A stretch of 64,000 bases of DNA from Ferrimonas sp. YFM (lineage in GTDB: Bacteria > Pseudomonadota > Gammaproteobacteria > Enterobacterales > Shewanellaceae). Positions 36,961 to 46,114 of this stretch are shown piece after piece. The position numbers were made by a program, and so were the translations under genes. The notes below the pieces were generated by a model that made no database searches, was not told the origin of the DNA, and saw only the letters and a program-made list of their open reading frames with translations. The stretch is taken from NCBI RefSeq assembly GCF_030296015.1, contig NZ_AP027368.1, positions 1,302,001 through 1,366,000 of the forward strand, read 5' to 3'. Every line of letters starts with the position of its first letter. Within the stretch, counting starts at the first letter, position 1.

Positions 36961-37062
36961 GAATCCCGTGAAAGCCGGGTGGGGCTGTGCCCCAGCTTTC
37001 GACCCTACATTGGTCCACTAGAGACCAATCACATAATTACGATAAATAACAACGAGGTTAAC

Positions 37063-38325
37063 ATGCAGCAGCAAGCTGTTACGGCCGGGGCTGCGCCTGT
37101 CCCGGCAACCTGGCGACAGGTGGTCGCCGGTACCCAGATGCTTTTCGTGGCCTTTGGTGCCCTGGTTCTGGTTCCCCTCCTTACCGGTCTGAATGTCAAC
37201 GTTGCCCTGTTCACCGCCGGTGTGGGCACCCTGTTGTTCCAACTGGTGACCAAGCGTTCGGTTCCCGTATTCCTGGCTTCCTCCTTTGCCTTCATTGCCC
37301 CCATCTCCTATGGCGTGGCCCAGTGGGGCGTCTCGGCCACCATGGGTGGCCTGATGGCGGCCGGCCTGGTGTATGTGGTGCTGTCTCAGGTGGCCCGTGC
37401 CGGTGGCATGGAAGCGATCAACAAGTTGCTGCCTCCGGTGGTCGTGGGTCCGGTGATCATGGTGATTGGTCTGACTCTGGCCCCTGTGGCGGTGAACATG
37501 GCTCTGGGGATGCAAGGGGACAATCAGGCCTATGAGACTGGCTTGGCGCTGTCTATTGCCCTGCCTACCCTGATTACTGCCCTTGTGGTGGCGGTGATGG
37601 GCAAGGGGATGCTGCGTCTGCTGCCGATTCTGTCTGCGGTGGTGGTGGGGTACAGCCTCTCCTGGTTTGCCGGCATCATCGACTTCAGCGGCGTGGCCGC
37701 TGCGCCCTGGTTTGCCATGCCTGACTTCACCACGCCGAGCTTCCACTGGGAAGCGATTCTGTTCCTGATCCCGGTGGCCATTGCCCCGGCGGTGGAGCAC
37801 ATCGGTGACATGCTGGCCATCAGCAATGTGACCGGCAAAAACTACGTGAAGAAGCCGGGCCTGCACCGTACCCTGCTGGGCGATGGTGTGGCCACCATGG
37901 CCGCCGCCAGCCTGGGCGGACCACCAAACACCACCTACTCTGAGGTGACCGGTGCGGTGATGCTGACCCGCAACTACGACCCCAAGGTGATGACCTGGGC
38001 GGCGGTGAGCGCCATCCTGCTGGCCATGGTGGGTAAGTTCGGTGCCATCCTGGCCACGGTGCCCACCGTGGTGATGGGCGGCATCATGATCCTGCTGTTC
38101 GGCTCCATTGCAGCAGTGGGCATGAGCTCGATGATCAACAACAAGGTGGACGTGTCCGAGCCCCGTAACCTGGTGATTGTGGCGGTGACCCTGGTGTTCG
38201 GCATTGGCGGCATGACCATTAAGATGGGTGAGTTCACCCTGCAGGGTATCGCCCTGTGCGCCGTGGTGGCCATCCTGCTGAACCTGGTATTGCCAAAGAA
38301 CTTCGGTCACGAAGACGAGGCCTGA
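37063..38325 (+). CDS. uraA: Uracil permease
   Basis: A 420-residue nucleobase-cation symporter (NCS2/UraA) in the inner membrane, importing uracil with protons. It is hydrophobic throughout with about 14 membrane segments. The conserved AVEHIGDMLAISNVTGK stretch carries the substrate-binding Glu, and GGPPNTTYSEVTGAV marks the second half of the binding site. The start at 37063 (AACGAGG upstream) fits the family. It is part of the conserved purMN-upp-uraA-hda neighbourhood. Confidence 0.96.
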   Translation: MQQQAVTAGAAPVPATWRQVVAGTQMLFVAFGALVLVPLLTGLNVNVALFTAGVGTLLFQLVTKRSVPVFLASSFAFIAPISYGVAQWGVSATMGGLMAAGLVYVVLSQVARAGGMEAINKLLPPVVVGPVIMVIGLTLAPVAVNMALGMQGDNQAYETGLALSIALPTLITALVVAVMGKGMLRLLPILSAVVVGYSLSWFAGIIDFSGVAAAPWFAMPDFTTPSFHWEAILFLIPVAIAPAVEHIGDMLAISNVTGKNYVKKPGLHRTLLGDGVATMAAASLGGPPNTTYSEVTGAVMLTRNYDPKVMTWAAVSAILLAMVGKFGAILATVPTVVMGGIMILLFGSIAAVGMSSMINNKVDVSEPRNLVIVAVTLVFGIGGMTIKMGEFTLQGIALCAVVAILLNLVLPKNFGHEDEA

Positions 38326-38346
38326 TAGCCGGCTCATCTAACGAAC

Positions 38347-38374
38347 AAGAGGACTCATTGAGTCCTCTTTTTTT
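38347..38374 (+). terminator. Terminator after uraA
   Basis: A 10-bp stem (AAGAGGACTC/GAGTCCTCTT) with loop ATT and a T-run. Confidence 0.93.
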
Positions 38375-38375
38375 A

Positions 38376-38822
38376 TCAGGCTTTGCCTTCGGCCTCTTTC
38401 TTCCTGGCTTCAGCCAGCTTGGTGTTGGCCTGACTGAGCTCGGCGGTGATGCTCATGATCTCACTGCGTTTGGCATCCAGCAGTTTCTGTTTGGCTTCCG
38501 GGTCCATCTCTTTGCTTTTGAGCTCTTCCAGTTGCTCCTTGGCCTTCTCCAGCCTCTCCTTGATCAGCTTGATCGACTGTTTGATTCGCTCGATAGCAGG
38601 AGATTCCTTCTTCTCAGACTTCTTGCTCTCTCCAGTGGTGGCCTGCTCGCCGGCCAGTTTCTGTCTGGCTTCCTGGGAGATGCTGACGGTGATGCGGTTC
38701 TCCTTTGGCGTGGACACATTGCCTTTGGGGGCGGTGGTGCCGGCGTCGGTGGCGGGCACGGCTTCCCGGCCCTGGGAGGTGGCCAGGGTGATGTTGCTGC
38801 CCTGATGTTGAGAGATCTGCAT
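38376..38822 (-). CDS. Coiled-coil hypothetical protein
   Basis: A 148-residue protein of unknown function. The first 75 residues are low in hydrophobics and rich in Ser/Thr/Gln (MQISQHQGSNITLATSQ) with an ISQEARQKLAGEQ segment. The second half is a highly charged heptad-like coiled coil (IKLIKERLEKAKEQLEELKSK). It has no signal peptide or membrane segment. The start at 38822 follows CAGGAGCTCTCC. It is the first gene of the accessory segment that separates uraA from the DUF2066-hda genes. Candidate roles such as a flagellum-associated or structural protein are speculation. Confidence 0.75.
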   Translation of the reverse strand: MQISQHQGSNITLATSQGREAVPATDAGTTAPKGNVSTPKENRITVSISQEARQKLAGEQATTGESKKSEKKESPAIERIKQSIKLIKERLEKAKEQLEELKSKEMDPEAKQKLLDAKRSEIMSITAELSQANTKLAEARKKEAEGKA

Positions 38823-39009
38823 GGAGAGCTCCTGTTGACGGTCTGATGGTGAGTGTATCGGCAGCATATAGAATCACTTGAGAGTGATTACGGGAGATAA
38901 CTCAAATAAATCAGTAAGTAAAAGTAAGCGTTGGTTTGAACAAGGGAATAAGAAGGGACAGAGCCTTGTCCGTCACCTTCATTACTTTCTGTTGGCGGAG
39001 AGTATTGGT

Positions 39010-39747
39010 TTAGTTGGGTAATTTAAGATACTGAATGTAGTAATTCAGATGCTGGATATCCACCAGAGAGACCAGAGCATCCAGATCTTCTACGGCCAAA
39101 GTGCCATATTTTTTCCGAATCATCTCCTGGCCAATCAACTCTTTAATTACTGAGATGCAATATTGTTTGGTCACCCCGGAGAAGCTGGCGATATCTTCAT
39201 ATTTCAGTGGCGCATCTCGAAACTCGATCTCATGCCCATAGAGAAAGATGATCACCAGGCACATGATGATGTGTTGTTTCTTATCCAACAGGCTGCTCAT
39301 CACCGACCAGTCACGGGTGGCGGCATTGCTGATTTCATAACGTCGCAGGCAGAACTCAAAAAGGGCTTCTGATCTGCCGGCCAGGCGGTGCAGACAGTGA
39401 CCAGGAATGGCCCGAAGTACTGTGTTGTCCAGTGCCACATAGCTTTTGTTCAGCCAGGGGTTGATGCCATTGGGGGCATGGCTGGTGAGCAGGGTCTTGG
39501 GTAGCCAAATGCCGGTGACTTTACTGAGCTCAGCCGGATAGTCCACCACCTCCTTGAGTACACCACTCTCGACGAAGTTCAGGGCGGCTTCCTGAAAGCT
39601 GGGCAGGAAGCACTCACCTTTTTTGAGTTTTATCAGGAAGCTCTGATCCAATATCTCGGCGGTGAGAGGTTCATCTATGCCGTTTCGGAGCAAAAGATCA
39701 GTCAGGGTGTCCGGAGGAGGGGACCAAGAAAAGCTGGGGTTCTTCAT
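39010..39747 (-). CDS. Crp/Fnr-type transcriptional regulator-like protein
   Basis: A 245-residue protein with the two-domain layout of the Crp/Fnr family: an N-terminal beta-rich cyclic-nucleotide-binding-like domain (about 30-130, LIKLKKGECFLP) and a C-terminal winged helix (LKYEDIASFSGVTKQYCISVIKELIGQEMIRKKYGTL split at about 190-235). The cNMP-binding Arg/Glu signature is not conserved and there is no N-terminal Cys cluster, so it is neither a typical CRP nor a typical FNR. It is divergent from the flagellin-protease gene and could control it. The start choice is uncertain; one 63 bases upstream is possible. Confidence 0.75.
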   Translation of the reverse strand: MKNPSFSWSPPPDTLTDLLLRNGIDEPLTAEILDQSFLIKLKKGECFLPSFQEAALNFVESGVLKEVVDYPAELSKVTGIWLPKTLLTSHAPNGINPWLNKSYVALDNTVLRAIPGHCLHRLAGRSEALFEFCLRRYEISNAATRDWSVMSSLLDKKQHIIMCLVIIFLYGHEIEFRDAPLKYEDIASFSGVTKQYCISVIKELIGQEMIRKKYGTLAVEDLDALVSLVDIQHLNYYIQYLKLPN

Positions 39748-40109
39748 CAATTTCGTCTGTTCAACCTTGATTGTTTGCTGCAGCCACCACTTGTTACAAC
39801 CGGGCCACAATGTCAGTTATTGTCGTCAAAGTCTTCACGTGTTTTGAGGGGAGAGCCGGTTGGATTCCGCCGAAGCCATTCTTTTGAGGCTTTTTTTTAA
39901 AGATTGGAACGTTAAAAGAAAAAGAGTAAAAAAAATGTGAATGACCACTTTACAGGGTTTTTGACTGAGAAATGGGTTCTATCACCGTCCGGAGCGGAGT
40001 CTATCACATCCATTAGTGTTTGAATGGTCAACGGGTTTACCATTTGCGGTCTGTTCTGCGAATTTATTTTATCTTTGTTACATTCGGCTCAAAAACGTCA
40101 GTTTGTGTA
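39748..40109. other. AT-rich divergent region upstream of the flagellin gene
   Basis: About 360 bases, clearly richer in A/T than the flanks (A-tract at 39902-39937 region). It contains a short hairpin with a T-run at 39873-39898 (5-bp stem). No gene is supported. The promoter of the Crp-like gene must lie here; the flagellin promoter is annotated separately. Confidence 0.5.
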
Positions 40110-40136
40110 TAAAGTCGCTATTGAGTTCGCCGATAT
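40110..40136 (+). promoter_or_regulatory. Sigma-28 (FliA) promoter of the flagellin gene
   Basis: TAAA at 40110-40113, a 15-base spacer and GCCGATAT at 40129-40136. This matches the FliA consensus TAAA-N15-GCCGATAA at all but one position. Transcription should begin near 40144, about 32 bases before the GTG start. Confidence 0.85.
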
Positions 40137-40175
40137 CCAAGACAAGTTCGATTACAAACTTGGTAAGGGGGTGTC

Positions 40176-41972
40176 GTGCGAATTGCCACAAATACGACAT
40201 CGATGTTCACCAACCAGTTGCTGCAACGCAGCAGCAGTGGTGTTGCGTCGTCGATGGAGAGGATGTCGTCTGGGCTAAGAATCAACTCGGCAAAGGACGA
40301 TGCGGCCGGGTTGCAGATTACCAATAGGCTAACCTCGCAAATTAATGGGCTTAATGTCGCGATTAAGAATGCATCTGATGCCATCTCGATGGCGCAAACT
40401 GCAGAGGGCGCCGTTCAGGAGGTGACCGAGTCCCTGTTTCGTATCCGTGACCTTAGCTTGCAAGCGGCGAACGGCTCGAACAGTGATGAGGACAGGAAAG
40501 CGCTTCAGAAAGAGGCGGCCGCTCTGTTGGAGGAGATTGACCGAACCAACACCACCACCTCGTTTGGTGGCAAAAGGTTGTTCAAGGAAACCGATGCTTC
40601 CCGGGTGGATCCTGTGGAGAGGGAGATCGTCAGTAAGCTTGCCAACAGCTGGCTGAAAGAGTCTGAGGACTTGATTAAGGATAAGCTGGGTATTGATGGC
40701 AAGAACACCACGCTGAAGATCGACCTTGAGCATATGGATGGGCCTGGTGGAACGGCGGCCAGTGTTTCCTCCCTGGTTGCGGGCAGTACCGCCTATAACC
40801 AGGTGATGACCATTGATCTTGACGATTTTGGCGCCGGTGCCGGTGGAGGCAGTCTCGAGTTGGATGAAACCATCCTTCACGAGATGGTGCACGCTATTCA
40901 AGGGGCGAACTTCGATAAATGGGGAAGCACTGCGACCTGGTTTAAAGAGGGCAGCGCCGAGGTGATGCGTGGGGCCGACGACAGGTTGAGTGCGGATATC
41001 GCCAATAATGGTGGCGGTGCCACAGGCATTGGCGCCATCTGGACTCAGCTCAAAGCGGATGTGGCCAGTACAGCCAACCCGGGCACGGCCATTGAAACGG
41101 CAGCCGCCTATTCCGGCGGTTATGTGGTCAACCGCTACATTGACCATGAGCTGGGTGGTGGTGGACTGAAGGCGGTCAACACGGCCATGGCTGGCGGTGC
41201 CACCCTGGACGCGGCCCTTAACACCGCTTCCGGAGGCCGATGGACCGACGTCAATGCTCTGTTCGCTGAGCTCGATGGCGCAGGTGGCGGTGGTGCGGCG
41301 ACCAAGTTTGAGGAGTTCATCAATACCCAGATGAATCTCTCCAATGCCGACAATGGCTCATTGGCCGGTTTCGATGTGACTGGCAGTGGCCCAGAGCTGG
41401 ACAATGTGATGCAGGGTGTCACCGGAGATGGCAGCGGTGCGGCCTCCTTCGATGAGTACTTTGTGTCCGGTGACGATGACAACGACGACAGCGACTTTGC
41501 CCCGGGCAGTTATGACCCGACGGGTATCGGCGCGACGGAAGTTGCTCTGGCTGACTATGCTCCGGAGATCGGTGAGGGAGAGGGTGGGTATCAGATTGCT
41601 GCCCAGGTTGGCGCCAATGCCCATGAGGAGATTACCTTCAACCTCGGCAGCTTTGGCACCAAGTATCTGGGATTGGACAGAGTCGATCTGACCAAGGACC
41701 CTCAATCGGCCATCGAAGCGGTGGATGATGCGCTCAAGATTGTTGATTCGTCACGGGCCTCATTGGGGGCAACGGTGAACCGCCTGGAGCACACCATCTC
41801 CAACTTGACCAATATCACCGAGAACACCTCGGCCAGTCGTTCCCGAATTCGGGATACGGACATGGCAAAAGAGTCCTCGAAACTGGCCAAGCAACAGGTG
41901 CTGCAACAGTCCGCCTCGGCGATGTTGGCTCAGGCCAATCAGCTGCCGTCTGCGGCATTGTCTCTGCTGTAA
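40176..41972 (+). CDS. Flagellin with embedded zinc metalloprotease domain (flagellinolysin type)
   Basis: A 598-residue flagellin whose hypervariable region is replaced by a protease. Residues 1-140 are the flagellin N-terminal D0/D1 helices ([33 protein letters not shown]) and about 505-598 the C-terminal ones ([20 protein letters not shown]). Between them, [10 protein letters not shown] gives a HExxH zinc site (His235, Glu236, His239) and [12 protein letters not shown] the probable third ligand Glu258, a gluzincin layout. An Asp-rich stretch (GDDDNDDSD, 432-440) may bind calcium. This matches flagellinolysins, which polymerise into filaments and digest proteins outside the cell. The start is a GTG at 40176 after TAAGGGG. 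No other flagellar gene is nearby. Confidence 0.93.
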   Translation: MRIATNTTSMFTNQLLQRSSSGVASSMERMSSGLRINSAKDDAAGLQITNRLTSQINGLNVAIKNASDAISMAQTAEGAVQEVTESLFRIRDLSLQAANGSNSDEDRKALQKEAAALLEEIDRTNTTTSFGGKRLFKETDASRVDPVEREIVSKLANSWLKESEDLIKDKLGIDGKNTTLKIDLEHMDGPGGTAASVSSLVAGSTAYNQVMTIDLDDFGAGAGGGSLELDETILHEMVHAIQGANFDKWGSTATWFKEGSAEVMRGADDRLSADIANNGGGATGIGAIWTQLKADVASTANPGTAIETAAAYSGGYVVNRYIDHELGGGGLKAVNTAMAGGATLDAALNTASGGRWTDVNALFAELDGAGGGGAATKFEEFINTQMNLSNADNGSLAGFDVTGSGPELDNVMQGVTGDGSGAASFDEYFVSGDDDNDDSDFAPGSYDPTGIGATEVALADYAPEIGEGEGGYQIAAQVGANAHEEITFNLGSFGTKYLGLDRVDLTKDPQSAIEAVDDALKIVDSSRASLGATVNRLEHTISNLTNITENTSASRSRIRDTDMAKESSKLAKQQVLQQSASAMLAQANQLPSAALSLL

Positions 41973-41981
41973 CAAGCCCAC

Positions 41982-42013
41982 AAAAAAAGCCCCGTCGCAG
42001 TTGCGGCGGGGCT
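41982..42013 (-). terminator. Hairpin after the flagellin gene, terminator in minus orientation
   Basis: An 11-bp stem (one G-T pair) at 41988-41998/42003-42013, loop of 4. The seven-A run precedes it, so the T-tract is on the minus strand. On the plus strand the stem has no T-run after it and may act only as a weak stop. Confidence 0.7.
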
Positions 42014-42258
42014 GACAGTAATGATGATTGTGGTGCAGCAGGCTCGTTGATATGGGTCGAGATTAACCAATGAGCAGGGAGAACCTTGCTGACCGACGCC
42101 AATTCTATCCTTCTGGGTTTTCCCGCTTTGTCATCCAGTGTTCATTTACCCCGTACCGGGTTCACACTTTTGTCTTCCGGCGGAGAAATCAGGCAGTCAT
42201 TCAACTTCCCTGCCTCTGTGATACACTCTGGCCATTGATGTTGACCCCGGGAATCTTC

Positions 42259-43329
42259 GTGAAACGACTCGCTTTTTTACTGCCTCTGCTGTTCTGCTCA
42301 TCCGCCCTAGCGGTGGAGGTGGCCAACCTCTATCAGGCCCAGGTTCAGGTGGAAGGACGTGAGCGTGCCGAGCGCCAGCAGAAGATTCCCGATGCCCTGA
42401 TGCAGACTCTGGTGCGACTGACCGGAGATGACGCCGTAGCCGAGGACCCCCGCATGAAGGGGATGCTGGGCAACCCCACCCGCTTTGTCTCCAGCTTTGG
42501 CTATGGCGGCGATCCCCTGACCCTGACCATCCAGTTCGATGGCTCGCTGCTGGTGAAAGAGATGCAGCAGCGACAACTGCCGGTGTGGGGCAAGCAGCGG
42601 CCCCTGACCCTGGGGTGGGTTGCCCTGGAGGATGAGCAGGGGGAGCGTCAGCTGATGTCAGAACAGCTGGACGCCCAGATGCTGGAGGCCTGGCGCGAGC
42701 AGTCCGAGTTGCGTGGCCTGCCCCTGTCCCTGCCGTTGATGGATCTTGAGGATGCCATCCGGGTGGGCCTCAATGACGTCTGGGGCTTTTTTGTGGACCC
42801 TGTGGCCGAGGCCAGTGAGCGATACCAGGCGGATTTCTTTATGCTGGCCAGGGTCTGGCCCGGTACCGAAGGCTGGTATTACGCCCTGGCCCTCTACCCC
42901 TATCAGCAGGGAGACCAGGCCGACCGCTATGGTTTTGGCAGCGTCCGCCGCAGTGTGATGCAGAAAAGCGGACAGGCCGAAGGGCTGGAGCAGGGGCTGA
43001 TGGCCCTGCAACGGGAACTGGCCGGCTACTACGCCCGTCGTTACGCCACCGTGGCCAGCGAAGAGGAAGCCCAGAAACAGCTGGTGTTCGAGATTCAGGG
43101 CAGCATGTCCGAGCTGGTTGCCGTCGAGCGTTATCTGCGTGGCCTGAGTGCCATCGCCAGCCTGCAGGTGACCGCTTTGCAGGACCGTCAGGTGAGCTTT
43201 GCCGTTGAACTGGTGGGCTCCGCCGATGCCCTGGCGCAGATTCTCGAGCTGGAGCCTCGGGTGGAAACCCTGGTGTCTGACGATGAAATGGTCACTCAGA
43301 CCCGATATCGCTGGATCGGCGATCAGTGA
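42259..43329 (+). CDS. DUF2066-domain exported protein
   Basis: A 356-residue protein with a signal peptide (KRLAFLLPLLFCSSALA) and the DUF2066 layout: a first domain after VEVANLYQAQVQV, then a long soluble body. The function is unknown. In Shewanella-type genomes this gene sits directly before hda, as here. Two starts are possible, GTG at 42259 (CGGGAA upstream) and ATG at 42238; a -10-like GATACACT near 42221 favours a transcript starting around 42230. It ends 66 bases before hda, with no terminator between. Confidence 0.85.
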   Translation: MKRLAFLLPLLFCSSALAVEVANLYQAQVQVEGRERAERQQKIPDALMQTLVRLTGDDAVAEDPRMKGMLGNPTRFVSSFGYGGDPLTLTIQFDGSLLVKEMQQRQLPVWGKQRPLTLGWVALEDEQGERQLMSEQLDAQMLEAWREQSELRGLPLSLPLMDLEDAIRVGLNDVWGFFVDPVAEASERYQADFFMLARVWPGTEGWYYALALYPYQQGDQADRYGFGSVRRSVMQKSGQAEGLEQGLMALQRELAGYYARRYATVASEEEAQKQLVFEIQGSMSELVAVERYLRGLSAIASLQVTALQDRQVSFAVELVGSADALAQILELEPRVETLVSDDEMVTQTRYRWIGDQ

Positions 43330-43395
43330 AATTGGGACGGGCGGGAGCCCGTGCTACAATGACGCCATCTTGCGGACTGGAGCTGTAAATCCCTA

Positions 43396-44103
43396 GTGCA
43401 ATCGAATTCACCCATTCAGCTCTCCCTGCCTGTACATCTGCCGGACGATGAGACCTTCGGCAGTTACTACCCGGCGGCCAACCAGCAGTTACTGGAGGCG
43501 ATTCGTCAGGTGGCCGAGGGCAAAGGGGAGACCGTCACCTACCTGTGGGGGCAGGCCAAGTCCGGCCGTACCCATCTGCTGCATGCCGCCTGCGCCCACG
43601 CCCGGGAGCTGGAACGGCAGGCGTTCTACCTCCCCCTGGGAATCCACGCCAGCATGTCGCCTGCGGTGCTCGATGGGCTGGAGGAGATCTCGCTGGTCTG
43701 TCTGGATGACATCGATCAGCTGGCCCGAAATCCCTTCTGGGAGGAGGCGGTGTTTGATCTGTACAACAGGATCAAGGAGCGCGGTGACTGCAAGCTGATT
43801 GTGTCCGCCAGTTGTCCCGCCGGCCAGGCCGGGTTCCTGCTGCCGGATCTGGTGTCCAGGTTGAACTGGGGGGTGCATTACCAGGTGCAGTCCCTGACCG
43901 ACGAGGAGAAGCTGACGGCACTGCAGCGCCGGGCCAAGGCACGGGGACTGGAGTTGCCCGAAGATGTGGGCCGCTTTATGCTCACCAGACTGGCACGGGA
44001 CCTGCGCACCCTGTTTGATGTGCTGGACAGGCTGGACAAAGCCTCCATGCAGGCTCAGCGTCGACTGACCATCCCCTTCGTCAAGGAGACCCTGCACCTC
44101 TAG
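43396..44103 (+). CDS. hda: DnaA regulatory inactivator Hda
   Basis: A 235-residue AAA+ protein homologous to DnaA domain III. With the beta clamp it promotes ATP hydrolysis by DnaA after initiation (RIDA). The clamp-binding motif QLSLPV lies at residues 8-13, the Walker A-like GQAKSGRTH at about 52-60, Walker B as LVCLDDID, and the arginine-finger region near RLARDLRTLFDVLD. The start is a GTG. It is followed by a terminator and lies in the conserved uraA-hda-arsC-bepA neighbourhood. Confidence 0.96.
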   Translation: MQSNSPIQLSLPVHLPDDETFGSYYPAANQQLLEAIRQVAEGKGETVTYLWGQAKSGRTHLLHAACAHARELERQAFYLPLGIHASMSPAVLDGLEEISLVCLDDIDQLARNPFWEEAVFDLYNRIKERGDCKLIVSASCPAGQAGFLLPDLVSRLNWGVHYQVQSLTDEEKLTALQRRAKARGLELPEDVGRFMLTRLARDLRTLFDVLDRLDKASMQAQRRLTIPFVKETLHL

Positions 44104-44126
44104 CGGGTCGACTCAACGAGCATAAG

Positions 44127-44149
44127 AAAGGCCGCGTCTGCGGCCTTTT
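44127..44149. terminator. Terminator after hda
   Basis: A 9-bp stem (AAAGGCCGC/GCGGCCTTT), loop GTCT, with TTTTC after it. It lies between convergent genes and may serve both. Confidence 0.88.
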
Positions 44150-44154
44150 CTGTT

Positions 44155-46050
44155 TTAGTGGTTTTCCAGCTTCCAGTCCGGAGCCCTGCCCAGGTGGCGG
44201 TGCTGTCCCTCCTTGGGGGAGAGCAGGGGTGGCATGGCCTGGACCCGCGGGGCCGAGGTGGCCTCTTCCAGGGTCAGATTCTGGGCCCAGCTTTCGCCGC
44301 TGCGCATCTGGTTGGGGCTGGGGAGCCCTGAGATCACCTGGTCGGCGTTCAAGGAGGGCATCAGCTCGGTGAGCACCAGGTCCAGCCTGGGCAGTATCGC
44401 CGTTTCGCCGATGCGGCCCCGCTGGCCCCAGTCCACGGTGATGCTGGAGGCGGAGACCTGCTCAGGCAGGTCGGTGACCGCCACATCCCGGCGAATCTCA
44501 TACCTGTGCATCATCATCGCCTCTTCAAACAGCATCGCCAGATCCTCTCTGGAGGTGGAGTAGCTGTAGTCGTCGTTGGCACGGTCGCCGGAGAAGAAGG
44601 CGGTGATGTCATCGGGCTGGTAGCTCTTCTGCAGGGTGGTGGCCTTGGTGCCTCTGAACTGCACGTCAGCCAGCGCCTTCATCTCGCTGCTTTGCAGCGG
44701 CAGGTCCCGGGTCAGGTGATCGGAGATCAGGGCATTCTGTTCGCTGCGCTGATAGAAGGCCTCAAGCAGGGTGGCACTGTTGATGCTGTCCCAGGTGCTG
44801 CTGGGGAAGAAGTCATTGGCATGGGCCAACTCGTGGTAGAGCAGGCTGGCCAGGTCGGGCTCCAGGGCGCCCAGGCTGCGGCTCGCTTCTAGGTGGGGCG
44901 GGTAGTAGACGCTGGCGTAGCTGTTGCCCTTTACATAGCGCCAGGGAAGCAGGAAGTTCAGTTCGCTGCCGAAGCCGCTGCGAAAATCCGGATCTTCATT
45001 GATGGTGGCCATCTGCCAGGGAGCCTGCCACAGATCCGACGGGTCAAGATAGATGGCGCCGGTGGCGACCCAGTAGAAGGAGGGGCGAACATCGGAACTG
45101 ATCACCACAGCGGTAACCGCACCCAGCAGGCGGCGGAAGTCGCCATGGGTGTCGCGCTGTTCCAGGAAGCGCTTAAAGGCGTCCCCCATCCAGGGGTGGG
45201 AGACCACCACCCGCTCCATCACCTGGTCCACCGTGGGGTTCGGGTGGCTCTGCCCCAGCAGCGGCAGGGTCTCTATGCGGCAGGGGGAGGAGGAGGTCAA
45301 CTGAGTGGAGTAGACGCAGCGCCCCAGGGCATCGGCCCAGGGGGAGTCTGAATCCCAGGCGACCACTCGGGCCAGGGGGGAATCAAACAGGGCGCCGGAG
45401 ACCGGCGAAGGTTCGGCGGTGACCAGCAGGTAGGCGTTGTCAGCGACATTCTGGCCATTGTCACTGGCGCTGGCGCTGATGCGAATCAGGGTGTCCTGGG
45501 TCACTGCGGGGGCGGTAAAGGTCAGCAGTTCAGGGTCACTGTTGTCCATGTTGCTGATGTCAGGACCGGAGCGCTGCTGCCAGCTGATGTTCTGCAGGGG
45601 CTGGCTGCGATCGCCGCTGCGACCCAGGCGCATGGAGACCCGTCCGCCGGAGGGCACCACCTGATCCCCTCGGATCCGGGTTGCCGACACCGGCTCCGTG
45701 GTGCTGATGTCCACAGGCGCTTGGATGACGTTGCCCTGGGTGTCGGTTATGGTTAGCTGAAACTCGTAGAGGGTTGCCTGGGGCGCCTCGAACGCCGCCA
45801 TGGGCGATCTGGGGTTGGTGATGTTGACCGCCGGCCCTGAGACTTGAGACCACTGGAAGCTGAGATCCCGGCTGGGGACACCATCGACGGTGGCCACCAG
45901 GGCCACACTGCCGTCGGCCGCCGGGCTCAGGTTCAGCCTCAGCTGTGACGAGGGAGGAAGCGGCGTGGGATCAGGGGAGGAACCTCCGCCTCCTCCGCCA
46001 CAGGCGGCGAGCAGAGTTAAGGCGGTCAGTGCAATCCAGTGCTTCTTCAT
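44155..46050 (-). CDS. Large lipoprotein with Ig/PKD-like repeats and a HExxH putative metallopeptidase domain
   Basis: A 631-residue lipoprotein (LTLLAAC, Cys17, then a glycine/serine linker). Two beta-rich Ig/PKD-like modules follow (about 36-118 with FQWSQVSGPAVNITNP, and 125-212 with ISWQQRSGPDISN). The C-terminal half holds SLLYHELAHANDFF, a zinc-type HExxH (His406, Glu407, His410); a downstream helix with REDLAMLFEEAMM could supply the third ligand. This suggests a surface or periplasmic metallopeptidase, but I recognise no named family. The start at 46050 is set by the lipobox. It is the last gene on its strand after bepA-arsC-DUF2069. Confidence 0.8.
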   Translation of the reverse strand: MKKHWIALTALTLLAACGGGGGGSSPDPTPLPPSSQLRLNLSPAADGSVALVATVDGVPSRDLSFQWSQVSGPAVNITNPRSPMAAFEAPQATLYEFQLTITDTQGNVIQAPVDISTTEPVSATRIRGDQVVPSGGRVSMRLGRSGDRSQPLQNISWQQRSGPDISNMDNSDPELLTFTAPAVTQDTLIRISASASDNGQNVADNAYLLVTAEPSPVSGALFDSPLARVVAWDSDSPWADALGRCVYSTQLTSSSPCRIETLPLLGQSHPNPTVDQVMERVVVSHPWMGDAFKRFLEQRDTHGDFRRLLGAVTAVVISSDVRPSFYWVATGAIYLDPSDLWQAPWQMATINEDPDFRSGFGSELNFLLPWRYVKGNSYASVYYPPHLEASRSLGALEPDLASLLYHELAHANDFFPSSTWDSINSATLLEAFYQRSEQNALISDHLTRDLPLQSSEMKALADVQFRGTKATTLQKSYQPDDITAFFSGDRANDDYSYSTSREDLAMLFEEAMMMHRYEIRRDVAVTDLPEQVSASSITVDWGQRGRIGETAILPRLDLVLTELMPSLNADQVISGLPSPNQMRSGESWAQNLTLEEATSAPRVQAMPPLLSPKEGQHRHLGRAPDWKLENH

Positions 46051-46114
46051 AGGCTCTCTCCCATAGGGGGTTAACATGGGTGCAGCTGGCCTCCCTGGCC
46101 TGCCCGTACCCTTT

